DNA of 64,000 nt from FEN-1350 sp964643355 (GCA_964643355.1 CAZXPW010000014.1:20671-84670); one strand, 5' to 3'. Counted from the stretch's first letter, positions 35,327 through 44,168 are shown. Numbers and translations are program-made. Notes: generated by a model not told the origin, from the letters alone.

Positions 35327-35989
35327 CTACTCCCGGAATCCGTGTTCGCCGATGAGCGGAACGAACCGGCAGCCGCAGACGACCCGGCCGACGAGTTCGT
35401 CTCCGCGCTTGTTATAGACAACCAAGTCCTGAACCGCGCTGCCGCCGACGGGGGCGACCAAAACGCCTCCGGACTTGAGCTGGGCAGCGAGGGGAGGCGG
35501 AATTGACGGCACGGCGGCGGTCAGGAGAATGCGGTCAAATTGTCGCTTCTCCGGCCAGCCGCGGGAGCCGTCGCCGATGGCAAACTCGACATTCGAAACG
35601 CCGAATTTTTCTAAAGCCGTCTGGGCCTGTTCGGACAGTTCATGGTGGCGTTCGACGGTAAAAACTCGGCGAGCCAGTTCGGCCAGGATGGCCGTTTGGT
35701 AACCGCTGCCGGTGCCGATCTCGAGGACCTCGCAATCGCCAGCCAGGCGGAGACACTGAGTCATCAAAGCGACGATATACGGCTGGCTGATGGTCTGGCC
35801 CAGGCCGATCGGCAGCGGATGGTCGGCATAGGCCTGTGAGCGATAGGCCTGCGACAGGAAGTCCTCGCGGGGGACCCGACCCATAATCCGCAATACGGCC
35901 GGATCACGGATATCGCGGCCCTCGAGATGACGCCGCACCATCTCAACCCGCTGGAGTGCGAACTGATCTCTTTCATCAAAACTGACCAT
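35327..35989 (-). CDS. pcm: Protein-L-isoaspartate O-methyltransferase (cytoplasmic)
   Basis: A 220-residue SAM methyltransferase that starts repair of isoaspartyl sites in aged protein. HPLPIGLGQTISQPYIVALMTQ is the PCMT signature, LEIGTGSGYQTAILAEL the SAM motif, and FAIGDGSRGWPE and FDRILLTAAVP follow. ATG 35989 is chosen since MVSFDERDQFALQRVEMVRRHL is the usual beginning and there is GGAAA upstream; the open frame runs another 74 codons without a ribosome site through the promoter region of the opposite gene. First gene of the recG operon. A second, exported copy is at 48823. Confidence 0.93.
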   Translation of the reverse strand: MVSFDERDQFALQRVEMVRRHLEGRDIRDPAVLRIMGRVPREDFLSQAYRSQAYADHPLPIGLGQTISQPYIVALMTQCLRLAGDCEVLEIGTGSGYQTAILAELARRVFTVERHHELSEQAQTALEKFGVSNVEFAIGDGSRGWPEKRQFDRILLTAAVPSIPPPLAAQLKSGGVLVAPVGGSAVQDLVVYNKRGDELVGRVVCGCRFVPLIGEHGFRE

Positions 35990-35998
35990 CGGTATAAT
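35971..35998 (+). promoter_or_regulatory. Candidate promoter of the lipoprotein-bioA-bioD operon
   Basis: A perfect TATAAT at 35993-35998 preceded by weak TTTCAT at 35971-35976 (16-base spacer), 68 bases before the ATG at 36066. It overlaps the start of the divergent pcm gene. Confidence 0.35.
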
Positions 35999-36065
35999 GA
36001 TTTCCTGTCGTAACGGTTTCTTTTGTCGGGTCTCAATTATAGCAAGTTGTGGAAAGGAGTCGCGT

Positions 36066-37064
36066 ATGAAAACGAAATGGTGGATTGGACTTGTTGCGGC
36101 AGTCCTTATTGCAGGGTGTGTTCCGTCGATCCATCCGTGGTTCAAAGACGAGGATGTGGTTTTCGAGGAAAAGCTGCTGGGCGTGTGGGAACAGGAAAAC
36201 GAGAACAACATCTGGGTCTTTGAAAAAGGCGACGGCGAAAAAAAGGAATATCGTTTGACAATCCTATCGAAGGAGAAAATTCCATCTGTTTTTCAAGCCA
36301 CTCTATTCAAACTTGACGGTAAGTTCTATCTTGACTCGTTCCCCGGCTCCGAATCCCTCCGGAATACAAACGAATTCTTTCAAACAAATATCATCGGCGT
36401 TCATCAGTTGTATCGGCTTGACTCGATTGAGCCGACGATGCAATTCCGTATATTGAACCCGGACACGATCGGAAAGATGCTCAAGGAAAAGCCGGATCTG
36501 ATCGCCCATGAGTCACCCAGGGACGATGAAGCCGTTCTGCTGACCGCCGCAACCGAAAAGCTCCAGAAGTTTATTTCCGATCACGCCGACGAAGAAAAAT
36601 TTCTCAGCGAGACCAATACCCTCAAACGACGAACTCCGTTATTTACCGAGAAGGACTTCGGGTTCGAATCCAAGCTGGTCGGGCGGTGGATCGATGCCGA
36701 CGGAACGATCTGCATCATCGAGGGGGTAAATAACCAGTCCTATCGGGCCATCGCAATTCGTTCCAATGCGGAAAAAACAGAAATCACGAACTATGGCGCA
36801 GCAGTGGTAACGATCAACAGCCGTCGATTCGTCGCGGTATACGAGGGCATTCAAGCCGTTAAGGTTTCCAGCGGGACCGATGCCGACCGAACACCCGACC
36901 TGCTGCTCTGGATCGAGCAGATGGACCCGGTCCCGCAGTATCGGGTGATCGAGTATGCCCAAGCGGCCGAGATTCTGAAAATGAATGATGAACAGTTCAA
37001 GTCGGCCGTGGAAAAACTGTACAAGGTTCGCTGGATACCCTTGGTTCCGGCCGAAAAGAGATAA
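36066..37064 (+). CDS. Lipoprotein with two internal repeats, coupled to bioA; function unknown
   Basis: A 332-residue lipoprotein (KTKWWIGLVAAVLIAGC, lipobox LIAGC) with AAAGGAG upstream. The mature part seems to be a tandem duplication: FKDEDVVFEEKLLGVWEQENENNIWVFE in the first half and FTEKDFGFESKLVGRWIDADGTICIIE in the second, each followed by YR-type strands (EYRLTILSKEK; SYRAIAIRSNAEK) and a short end with Q-(F/Y)R(I/V)(L/I). The GxW start suggests a lipocalin-like beta-barrel fold. No named family recognised. Its TAA overlaps the ATG of bioA (TAATG), so translation of bioA is tied to it, which is unexpected for a secreted protein next to a vitamin gene. Confidence 0.65.
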   Translation: MKTKWWIGLVAAVLIAGCVPSIHPWFKDEDVVFEEKLLGVWEQENENNIWVFEKGDGEKKEYRLTILSKEKIPSVFQATLFKLDGKFYLDSFPGSESLRNTNEFFQTNIIGVHQLYRLDSIEPTMQFRILNPDTIGKMLKEKPDLIAHESPRDDEAVLLTAATEKLQKFISDHADEEKFLSETNTLKRRTPLFTEKDFGFESKLVGRWIDADGTICIIEGVNNQSYRAIAIRSNAEKTEITNYGAAVVTINSRRFVAVYEGIQAVKVSSGTDADRTPDLLLWIEQMDPVPQYRVIEYAQAAEILKMNDEQFKSAVEKLYKVRWIPLVPAEKR

Positions 37065-38428
37065 TGAACGATAATACTCGACGACTCATTAACGCCGATC
37101 GCAAACACCTCTGGCATCCGTTTACACAGATGGCGGGCTGGGTTGCGTCCGACCCGCTGATCATCGAAGCCGGCGAGGGCTTTGAACTGATCGACACCGA
37201 AGGCCGGCGCTATATCGACGGCGTCAGCTCCCTGTGGTGCAATGTCCACGGCCACCAAGTTGCGGCCATCGACAGCGCCATCCGCCAGCAGCTTGACCGG
37301 ATCGCGCACAGCACGCTGTTGGGCTTGGGCCAGACGCAGTCGATCGAACTGGCCGGGCGACTGATCCGGATCGCCCCGCCCGGCCTGTCACGGGTCTTTT
37401 ACTCCGACTGCGGCGCCACGGCCGTTGAGATCGCCGTGAAGATGGCTTATCAGTACTGGCACAACCGCGGCGACAAGCGGCGGACGAAGTTCGTCGCGCT
37501 GCGGGATTCCTACCACGGCGATACCGTCGGCTCGGTCAGCATCGGTGGCATCGAGCTGTTTCACGGGATCTTTCATTCGCTACTCTTTGAAACCTTCTTC
37601 GTTCCGACCCCGCATCCATACCGCTTCGAGGGTTCGGCCGAGCAGTGCCTGCGGTACAGCATCGATGCGTTGGAGACGATTTTGCGGGATCGGGGCGATC
37701 AGATCGCGGCGGTTGTCGTCGAGCCGCTCGTGCAGGGCGCCGCGGGGATGATTGTTCACCCGAAGGGGTTTCTTGCGGCCGCGCGAGAGCTGACAAGAAA
37801 ATACGACACGCTGTTGATTGTCGATGAGGTCGCCACGGGCTTCGGACGAACCGGGACGATGTTCGCTTGTGAGCAGGAACGCGTCAGTCCGGACCTGATG
37901 TGCCTGGCCAAGGGGATCACCGGCGGTTATCTTCCGCTGGCGGCGACCCTGGCGACCGAGCCGGTGTACGAGGCGTTTCTCGGCAGCGTTGCCGAGTGCA
38001 AGACCTTCTACCACGGCCATACCTACACCGGCAACGCCCTGGCCTGCGCGGCGGCGATCGCCTCGCTGGACCTCTTTGAGCAAAACAAACTCATCGCCGC
38101 TCTGCCGGAAAAGATCCGGATGATCTCCGACGCTCTGCGGCCACTGGGGCAACTCGAACACATCGGCGATATTCGACAATGCGGGATGATGGTCGGTATC
38201 GAAATCGTCCGCGACAAGGGAACGAAGGAATCCTATCCGTTCGACAAGACTCTCGGCGCCAAGGTCTGTATGGCCATGCGTCCCAAAGGCGCGATCCTGC
38301 GTCCGCTGGGTGATGTGGTCGTCCTAATGCCGGCTCCGGGGATGGACATAATTACATTACGGCGGCTTCTCGATATCGTCGTTGATACAATCCGCAATGA
38401 TCTTCCGAAACTGATACGGGAGTTATGA
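37064..38428 (+). CDS. bioA: Adenosylmethionine-8-amino-7-oxononanoate aminotransferase
   Basis: A 454-residue PLP enzyme converting KAPA to DAPA with SAM as amino donor. HLWHPFTQM is the hallmark near the N-terminus; GVSSLWCNVHGH, FYSDCGATAVEIAVKMAYQYW, DSYHGDTVGSVSIGG, VVVEPLVQGAAGM, LIVDEVATGFGRTGTMFACE and the PLP-lysine in MCLAKGITGGYLPLAAT (near residue 283) are present, with TYTGNALACAAA after it. Start ATG overlaps the preceding stop. bioD follows after 4 bases; bioF and bioB are not in the window. Confidence 0.95.
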   Translation: MNDNTRRLINADRKHLWHPFTQMAGWVASDPLIIEAGEGFELIDTEGRRYIDGVSSLWCNVHGHQVAAIDSAIRQQLDRIAHSTLLGLGQTQSIELAGRLIRIAPPGLSRVFYSDCGATAVEIAVKMAYQYWHNRGDKRRTKFVALRDSYHGDTVGSVSIGGIELFHGIFHSLLFETFFVPTPHPYRFEGSAEQCLRYSIDALETILRDRGDQIAAVVVEPLVQGAAGMIVHPKGFLAAARELTRKYDTLLIVDEVATGFGRTGTMFACEQERVSPDLMCLAKGITGGYLPLAATLATEPVYEAFLGSVAECKTFYHGHTYTGNALACAAAIASLDLFEQNKLIAALPEKIRMISDALRPLGQLEHIGDIRQCGMMVGIEIVRDKGTKESYPFDKTLGAKVCMAMRPKGAILRPLGDVVVLMPAPGMDIITLRRLLDIVVDTIRNDLPKLIREL

Positions 38429-38432
38429 GGTT

Positions 38433-39167
38433 ATGCTGTCGCTGGATCTTCCAAAGAAGAGGGGGTTGTTCATCACCGCCACGGATACCGGCGTGGGCAA
38501 GACCATGGTTGCCGGGGGAATCGCGCGGTTACTCACGGACGAGGGGTTGCAAGTCGGCGTCTTTAAGCCGATTGCGTCGGGGTGTAATCGCGGGCCGTAT
38601 GGCCTGGTCAGCGCGGATGCGGAATTTCTGGCCCTCTGTATTGACAACGCCGACCCGACGACGATCATCAATCCCGTCACCTACGAAACGCCCGCGGCGC
38701 CGATCGTTTGCGAACAGCGCGAAGATCGCCCGGTGGACTTCGAGGCCGTCGCGTCGATCTACAAATCGCTGTGCCAACGCAAGGATATCATCATCGTCGA
38801 AGGGATCGGCGGCGTGCGCGTGCCGGTCAGCGAAGGCGTCGATGTTCTGACTCTGATGCGGGAGTTTGCGTTGCCGGTGGTGGTAATCGCCAGGCCGAAC
38901 CTGGGCACGATCAATCACACGCTGTTGACGGTCGATGCCATTCGCGCGGCGGGCCTGTATGTCGCGGGGATCGTGATTAACGGATTCAATACCGCCACGG
39001 CCGGAGTTGCCGAGGAAACCGTTGCCGAGGTCCTCCGCAAATGGACTCAAGCGTCCATCCTCGCCGTCGTCCCGCACGATCCCCTCTCCAGCGTCGAGCA
39101 CGGCAAACTCGGCCAGGTGGTTCTCGACGCGCTGATGGATTGCGACTGGGAAACGCTGGCACAATAA
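38433..39167 (+). CDS. bioD: ATP-dependent dethiobiotin synthetase
   Basis: A 244-residue ligase that closes the ureido ring of dethiobiotin from DAPA, CO2 and ATP. GLFITATDTGVGKTMVAGGIA holds the P-loop (residues ~15-24), VGVFKPIASGC the DAPA-binding Lys, IIIVEGIGGVRVPVSEGVDVLTL the second signature, and VVVIARPNLGTINHTLLTVDAI the later one. It follows bioA by 4 bases. Confidence 0.95.
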   Translation: MLSLDLPKKRGLFITATDTGVGKTMVAGGIARLLTDEGLQVGVFKPIASGCNRGPYGLVSADAEFLALCIDNADPTTIINPVTYETPAAPIVCEQREDRPVDFEAVASIYKSLCQRKDIIIVEGIGGVRVPVSEGVDVLTLMREFALPVVVIARPNLGTINHTLLTVDAIRAAGLYVAGIVINGFNTATAGVAEETVAEVLRKWTQASILAVVPHDPLSSVEHGKLGQVVLDALMDCDWETLAQ

Positions 39168-39195
39168 GTCAGAAACCGGACACGAAGCTCGGCAA

Positions 39196-39702
39196 TTACT
39201 GCGAGAGTTCCGAACGGACAGGAGAATTCTGATTGGGACGGCCGTTGACGCGTTCGCGGCGGTGGCGAATCCAGCGGGTAATCGGCAACAAACCCAGCAG
39301 GGTCAAAAGCATCATGCCAGTGACGATTGTCGCCAGGCCGTACAGGCCTGATCCGCAGGCCACACCGATGCTGGTAACCAGCCAGATACTGGCGGCCGTC
39401 GTGCGACCATGGACCCCGTCGCCGGACTGGATAATCGCCCCGGCTCCCAGAAATCCGATACCCGTTACGATCCCCTGCACGACGCGGGTTGCCCCATCGG
39501 AATCCGGGGCCAATTGTCGCCCCACGATCGTCAGCAGCGTCGCCCCCATACAAATGAGGATGTTGGTCCGCAGGCCGGCCGGCTTTCCGTTCCACTCCCG
39601 CTCAAAACCGATGATCCCGCCGAGCAAGACCGCGAAGGCCAGCGATAACAATTCCTCGCCGGTTACTCCGGGAATATTCAAAATGGTCGCTATTATTTGC
39701 AT
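39196..39702 (-). CDS. MgtC/SapB family membrane protein
   Basis: A 168-residue inner membrane protein with four or five hydrophobic segments. LAFAVLLGGIIGFEREWNGKPAGLRTNILICMGATLLTIVG and VVQGIVTGIGFLGAGAII, then RTTAASIWLVTSIGVACGSGLY are the MgtC core with its acidic and Arg residues. Only the membrane part is present; the soluble ACT-like C-terminus of virulence MgtC is missing, so this is the SapB-like form. Role probably Mg2+ adaptation or membrane potential, not proven. Single gene convergent with bioD. Confidence 0.88.
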   Translation of the reverse strand: MQIIATILNIPGVTGEELLSLAFAVLLGGIIGFEREWNGKPAGLRTNILICMGATLLTIVGRQLAPDSDGATRVVQGIVTGIGFLGAGAIIQSGDGVHGRTTAASIWLVTSIGVACGSGLYGLATIVTGMMLLTLLGLLPITRWIRHRRERVNGRPNQNSPVRSELSQ

Positions 39703-39795
39703 CTTTTGGTTTTATCGGACCTGTGCCATTCCGGCGGTTCATTCATTCACGATGCCATGCTCTATTCTATCGGCAATTTTCGATCCGACTTTGAC

Positions 39796-40710
39796 TTACA
39801 CCGTCCCGGCCGCACGATTCGTGGCCAGGCGGACGCCCCGCGATAGACCCTTGCGAATGGCGGCCGGCTTCGGGCAACCGAGATCGACTTCCGGGCAGAC
39901 AGACAGATATCCATCCAGAAATCCCGCCAATAGATAATCTCCGCATCCGACGGTGTGGCTGCCCTTCTGAATCTTCGGCGCTCGTTGAATCGTTTGGGAA
40001 AGGTCCGTCACCGCGATTGCCCCATGGCTCCCGCGACTGACAAGAACGATGTCCACGCAGTCGGTCAGTTTCCGGGCCGCAGTCCGGATCTCGATGGGTT
40101 GATCAACGATCGGTTGTTTCAATAATTCCGCCAGTTCCTCCACATTGGGCTTGATGATCCACAATCCCTCGTCAATGGCCGCATCCAGCGCCGGTCCTGA
40201 AGTATCCGCCACAAGGAGCGCCCCTCTGTTCGCACAGGTTCGGATCATCCGTATAAATTCACCCACGACATCATCCGGCACGGCCCCCGAAAATACGCAG
40301 ATCGTTTGCTCGTTTACCATCGCGTCCAGTTCCCGCGTCAGCCGTCGCAGATTATTCGAAGTCGCCAGCGGATTGGGGCTGCGAAGGTGCATCTCGCGGT
40401 TTCGGGTTGTGTCGATCAGCGTGATGTTGCGCCGGACCTGGCCGGGCACGGCTGTAAACCGCGGCTCGATCTTCGGCCAGGCCCGCAAACTCGCCAGCGC
40501 CGATGGCAAGTCATCCTTTCCCCACAAGCCGGCGGCGATGGATCTGCGGCCCAGCCCGGCCAGCGCCCGGGAGACATTCAAGGCCTTGCCGGCCGGCGTC
40601 GCCGTCTGCCGCTCGATGGTCTGATGCCGCCCCCACTCGAATTCGGGGGCGAAACAGGCAATGTCCCAACTGGGACTGATGCCGATCGTGATGATCGTAT
40701 GTTGAATCAT
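39796..40710 (-). CDS. PfkB family sugar kinase (1-phosphofructokinase-like)
   Basis: A 304-residue ribokinase-fold kinase. The N-terminal motif TPAGKALNVSRALAGLGRRSIAAG matches the tagatose-6-phosphate/1-phosphofructokinase group; IIKPNVEELAELL and VLVSRGSHGAIAV are present; the C-terminal catalytic motif reads HTVGCGDYLLAGFLDGYL where most members have TxGAGD, with the catalytic Asp kept. Substrate is likely a hexose phosphate. It begins 3 bases after the pseudopilin gene, so the two are co-transcribed. Confidence 0.85.
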   Translation of the reverse strand: MIQHTIITIGISPSWDIACFAPEFEWGRHQTIERQTATPAGKALNVSRALAGLGRRSIAAGLWGKDDLPSALASLRAWPKIEPRFTAVPGQVRRNITLIDTTRNREMHLRSPNPLATSNNLRRLTRELDAMVNEQTICVFSGAVPDDVVGEFIRMIRTCANRGALLVADTSGPALDAAIDEGLWIIKPNVEELAELLKQPIVDQPIEIRTAARKLTDCVDIVLVSRGSHGAIAVTDLSQTIQRAPKIQKGSHTVGCGDYLLAGFLDGYLSVCPEVDLGCPKPAAIRKGLSRGVRLATNRAAGTV

Positions 40711-40713
40711 TCT

Positions 40714-41619
40714 TTAAATCGCCAAAAACGAATCGTCCGCCGACTTGGCGTCGTTGTCCTTGTTCCGCGAAGTCGGGTTGTTCCCGATGCGGATATCCTT
40801 CTCCGAGGGATTCTCCGTCGCCGAACAGAAGGTGTAGATATTGTCATGCTTGACGCCGACATCGGTGGTCTTGACATATTCGGAGTGGCCATCGGCAAAC
40901 GCCACATTTTGCCCCTCGCGACCGTGGGCCATCGCATTCGATTGTTGGATTTGTTCGCGGGTGATGGAGCTGTCGGAAAAGTACGGAGGCAACAGTGTAA
41001 TATTCTTCATGGTATCTTTGTTGCTCGTATCGGGCATGACAAAATCACCCAGTCGAAACCACGGACTCATGTCCGCGGCAACGGCAAAGCTGGCCGGTCG
41101 TTTTGATCCAGCCGGGAACTGCCCGTACGGATTGTGCATCGCATAACTGACATGCTTGTACGGCTCAGCCCCAAAATCCCATAGTTCAACAAGATCAAGT
41201 TGATTTGAATTCCGTCCATCAAACATGGTTACATTTTCATCTGTGCAACATGTAAACAAACCCGGGTGTGTATCCGCATACTTGACGAGCATATACCAAC
41301 TTGCCGTGATGGTTCGTCCCACATTACTCTGATTACCACCCTCCTTGAAATCGGGCTTAGGAAGATCAAACGCAAATCCCAATTTCTTTGACCAGGGTCC
41401 TGTCCCCGGCAGTTGCGGAAATTGACCGTGATAATCCGCGGCATAAACCGTCATTGCCGCTCCAAGGCCTCTCAAGTTTGTTCTACATACATCCCGTTGT
41501 TGTCTTTCGAGTCTCATCTGACTCAATGTTGATATTGACAACATCATTACGTAAAATAGTACTCCGATTATGACGACTGCCTCAATCAGGGTAATTGCGG
41601 TTTTTCTTTGCACAACCAT
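40714..41619 (-). CDS. Type II secretion pseudopilin-like protein (H-X9-DG type)
   Basis: A 301-residue protein with a prepilin-type N-terminus: short basic lead, then ITLIEAVVIIGVLFYVMMLSISTLSQM, in which the usual G-F-T-L-I-E cleavage site is A-I-T-L-I-E, so the residue before the site is Ala. The C-terminal part carries NAMAHGREGQNVAFADGHSEYVK, the processing-associated H-x-DG motif of the large planctomycete pseudopilin family. Cys pairs occur in LFTCCTDEN. GGGAG sits one base before ATG 41619 but 7 bases before a GTG two codons later, so the GTG may be the used start. Function of this family is unknown; many copies per planctomycete genome are normal. Confidence 0.75.
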   Translation of the reverse strand: MVVQRKTAITLIEAVVIIGVLFYVMMLSISTLSQMRLERQQRDVCRTNLRGLGAAMTVYAADYHGQFPQLPGTGPWSKKLGFAFDLPKPDFKEGGNQSNVGRTITASWYMLVKYADTHPGLFTCCTDENVTMFDGRNSNQLDLVELWDFGAEPYKHVSYAMHNPYGQFPAGSKRPASFAVAADMSPWFRLGDFVMPDTSNKDTMKNITLLPPYFSDSSITREQIQQSNAMAHGREGQNVAFADGHSEYVKTTDVGVKHDNIYTFCSATENPSEKDIRIGNNPTSRNKDNDAKSADDSFLAI

Positions 41620-41709
41620 TCTCCCTTCAAATCCCCCGATTATTCAATTGATTCCTTATCCGTGAAATCCGTGTAATCCGTGGTTCATGTTATTCCTGAA
41701 TCCAACGGA

Positions 41710-42573
41710 TTATGCTAGTCTCACCTCTGGCCCGCAGCAGGCGGTCTGGTCGTGCAGTTCGATGACGCCGCCGAGGGTCTCATCCGCCGCCTCGGCCCCG
41801 AATGCCTCGATAAAATGACAGGTCCCCCAGCCCTTGCACCGCCGCTCGTAGTCCTCCTGCCACTTTCGATAGGCCTTCTCGTCCTTCGGGTTCTCCCACG
41901 GCCAGCGGTTCGGCGGCCGCCGACAATCGCATCGCCAGGGTTTGGGCGTCAGCCGCGCCCGAAAACATTCCTGCTTCTGTGTCAGCTTGCGGTAGAGAGT
42001 ATCGCAGCCGAGTTGGTCGAACATCGCCGCGATATCGGGCGAGTTGGGCTCGTAGAGATGATCCGTCATCAGCATCCGCAATCCCGCCGCCGTGCGATAC
42101 AGCCGGAACGACCGCCGGGGATTTCGCGTCGCCCACTGCCGTACTCGTTGCATCGTCTCGGCCTGTGCAGCCGCGGCCTGCTCCCGCAGCTTCTTGGCCG
42201 AAAACAGCGCCTTAATCGAACCAAGCAGGCCCTTGGGCGTCGTATCGGGAAAATCCACATCCACAAAGCACACATTCGCCGCATTCAGCACCAGCGACCC
42301 ATACCGGTTCCGCGTGATGATCGCCGCCGTGTTGCCCTCCTGGCTGTACGATTGCACGATCTCTTCCCGAAGCGGATGCTCCAGGTAATCGTAAGTGTTT
42401 GGAGTCCCCCCTTGGACGAAATGTTCGAAGATTCTCCGCGCCCGCTCGGCCGCCATCGCCGTCGCCTCGGCCATATTCCCGAACGACCACCCCCACGCCC
42501 AAAACTTCAGCGTTTGCCCCTTGTGATCCTGTCCGCTGTGTTCTCCCCTGACCCAGTATTTCGGTATCCGCAT
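41710..42573 (-). CDS. Conserved protein of unknown function with DxD primase-like pattern
   Basis: A 287-residue soluble protein without signal peptide; GAGGA is upstream of the ATG. It resembles a widespread family of unannotated bacterial proteins that I know by the segments NRYGSLVLNAANVCFVDVDFP, FRLYRTAAGLRMLMTDHLYEP, and QKQECFRARLTPKPWRC followed by a Cys/Trp-rich region (CDCRRPPNRWPW) and WGTCHFIEAFG. The hydrophobic-D-V-D strand followed later by RTAAGLRML is the layout of motif I and II of archaeo-eukaryotic primases, but the usual His in motif II is not evident, so this is only a suggestion. A TTGACT box lies upstream at + 42663-42668 on the minus strand. No operon partner. Confidence 0.6.
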   Translation of the reverse strand: MRIPKYWVRGEHSGQDHKGQTLKFWAWGWSFGNMAEATAMAAERARRIFEHFVQGGTPNTYDYLEHPLREEIVQSYSQEGNTAAIITRNRYGSLVLNAANVCFVDVDFPDTTPKGLLGSIKALFSAKKLREQAAAAQAETMQRVRQWATRNPRRSFRLYRTAAGLRMLMTDHLYEPNSPDIAAMFDQLGCDTLYRKLTQKQECFRARLTPKPWRCDCRRPPNRWPWENPKDEKAYRKWQEDYERRCKGWGTCHFIEAFGAEAADETLGGVIELHDQTACCGPEVRLA

Positions 42574-42969
42574 CTCTTGTCCTCGCTACAACATTCTCTG
42601 GTACCTTCGCATCCCACCGCTGACGACTCCAACGACTCTATATCCATTATCCCCCCAAAGCAAGTCAAATTCTCGTCTTGATGCCGCCGCGTCTGAAAAG
42701 TAGCGACAATCGGTTTGTGATCAGGGCAAACCAGCAAGAATACCAATGGCTTTTCCAGCGGTTATGTTGAAGGAGACGGAGGTTACCTGGAAATTCCGCA
42801 GGGAGATTGACCAGGTCCACCGGTTTTGGGCTCGCCATATCGTGCATATAGTCGTTGTGCACCCGGCGATACAGCGTTGAGGGTCTCGTGGTTTTTCATC
42901 AGCCCGACGGTGTTGCTGTTCCAACAGATAAGACCCCTTTACCAAAACCGCGAAATCAACGAAAAATCC
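42574..42969. other. Intergenic stretch, no convincing gene
   Basis: About 400 bases between the unknown gene and the asd promoter. Short frames exist on the minus strand (for example 42665-42862) but none matches a family I recognise, has a good ribosome site, or keeps frame; three overlapping minus-strand frames each look protein-like over 30-60 residues, which could mean a decayed gene. I cannot assign it. Confidence 0.3.
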
Positions 42970-42998
42970 TTGCATTCGGCCCTCCAAATCGATATAAA
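42970..42998 (+). promoter_or_regulatory. Promoter of asd
   Basis: TTGCAT (42970-42975) and TATAAA (42993-42998) with a 17-base spacer, in an AT-rich stretch about 110 bases before the asd start. Confidence 0.5.
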
Positions 42999-43109
42999 CT
43001 CGTGTTTTGTGTATTATACAACGCGAAATTATTGGTTTTATGTCATTTACGCGATTTACGGAAATGCGACAAGTAGAATAAAGGGAGCATGAAAGGGAGC
43101 CGTGGCATC

Positions 43110-44108
43110 ATGAGCAAAAATGTGGCGATTGCCGGCGTGACCGGCGCGGTGGGGCAGGAATTTTTATCGATCCTGGAGCAGAGGAACTTTCCGATCCGGT
43201 CGATCCGGATGCTGGCCAGCAGCCGATCGGCCGGCAAAACGGTAACCTTCAAGGGCAAGCAATACCCGGTCGAAGTTCTCACGAAGGACAGCTTCAAGGG
43301 AATTGATATCGCCCTGTTCTCGGCGGGCGCCAGCCGCAGCCGCGAGTTTGCCCAGGCCGCCGTGGATGCCGGGGCTGTCGTTGTCGATAATTCCAGCGCT
43401 TTCCGGATGGTCCCGGAGATTCCACTGGTCGTTCCCGAGATCAATCCGGAGATGATCAAAAAGAACAAGGGGATCATCGCCAACCCGAACTGCTCGACGA
43501 TCATCGCCGATGTGGCCGTCTGGCCGTTGCACAAGGTCAATCCCGTCAAGCGGATGATCGTGAGCACCTATCAGGCCGCCAGCGGCGCCGGGATGGCCGC
43601 GATGCTGGAGCTGGAAGAGCAGACACGCCAAGTGCTGGCCGGAAAGCCGGTGACCTGCAAGGCGCTGCCGTATCAGTTGGCGTTTAACTGCTACAGCCAC
43701 AACTCGAAAGTCGGGCCCAATGGGTATAACGAAGAAGAGACCAAGATGGTCTTGGAGACCCAGAAGATCTTCGGATGCAAGGATATCGCGATCACCTGTA
43801 CCTGCATCCGCGTGGCGGTGCTTCGGGCACACTGCGAGAGCATCAACCTGGAGTTCACGCATCCGATGACGCCGCAGGAAGCGACGGAAATTCTCCAGAA
43901 GGCCCCGGGCGTCGGGTTGATTGACGACCGCGCCAACAACCGCTTCCCGATGCCCATCGACGCGTCGGGCAAGGATGATTGTCTGGTCGGTCGGATTCGT
44001 CAGGATGAATCGCTGCCGGGCAACAAGGGGCTCAATCTGTGGGTCGCCGGCGATCAGCTCCGCAAGGGGGCGGCGCTGAACGCGATTCAGATTGCCGAAC
44101 TGCTGTAA
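43110..44108 (+). CDS. asd: Aspartate-semialdehyde dehydrogenase
   Basis: A 332-residue NADPH-dependent enzyme reducing aspartyl phosphate to the semialdehyde, the branch point to lysine/DAP, threonine and methionine. KNVAIAGVTGAVGQEFLSIL is the nucleotide site, ANPNCSTI holds catalytic Cys128, STYQAASGAG and the acid/base His241 in VAVLRAHCESINLEF follow; IRQDESLPGNKGLNLWVAGDQLRKGAALNAIQIAELL is a typical end. ATG 43110 is chosen because MSKNVAIAG is the family start; an ATG at 43089 sits one base from its AAGGGAG. Single gene closed by two hairpins; functionally linked with dapF. Confidence 0.95.
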   Translation: MSKNVAIAGVTGAVGQEFLSILEQRNFPIRSIRMLASSRSAGKTVTFKGKQYPVEVLTKDSFKGIDIALFSAGASRSREFAQAAVDAGAVVVDNSSAFRMVPEIPLVVPEINPEMIKKNKGIIANPNCSTIIADVAVWPLHKVNPVKRMIVSTYQAASGAGMAAMLELEEQTRQVLAGKPVTCKALPYQLAFNCYSHNSKVGPNGYNEEETKMVLETQKIFGCKDIAITCTCIRVAVLRAHCESINLEFTHPMTPQEATEILQKAPGVGLIDDRANNRFPMPIDASGKDDCLVGRIRQDESLPGNKGLNLWVAGDQLRKGAALNAIQIAELL

Positions 44109-44139
44109 GTCGGCAAAATCTACCGGATATGGATTATCG

Positions 44140-44160
44140 GGGCACACGGTGTGTGCCCCA
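44140..44160. terminator. Hairpin after asd
   Basis: GGGGCACAC and GTGTGCCCC form a perfect 9-bp stem with a 3-base loop, followed by ATTTCATTT. It lies 32 bases after the asd stop, between convergent genes. Confidence 0.65.
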
Positions 44161-44168
44161 TTTCATTT

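Noticed and set aside
33448..35355. Long plus-strand open frame (~635 codons) opposite recG
   Set aside because: It is the mirror of recG, whose helicase motifs are unmistakable; the opposite frame is low in complexity, has no ribosome site and matches no family.
35322..35421. Longer recG start overlapping pcm
   Set aside because: The extra residues are Ser/Ala-rich, overlap pcm, and a good ribosome site serves the ATG at 35322.
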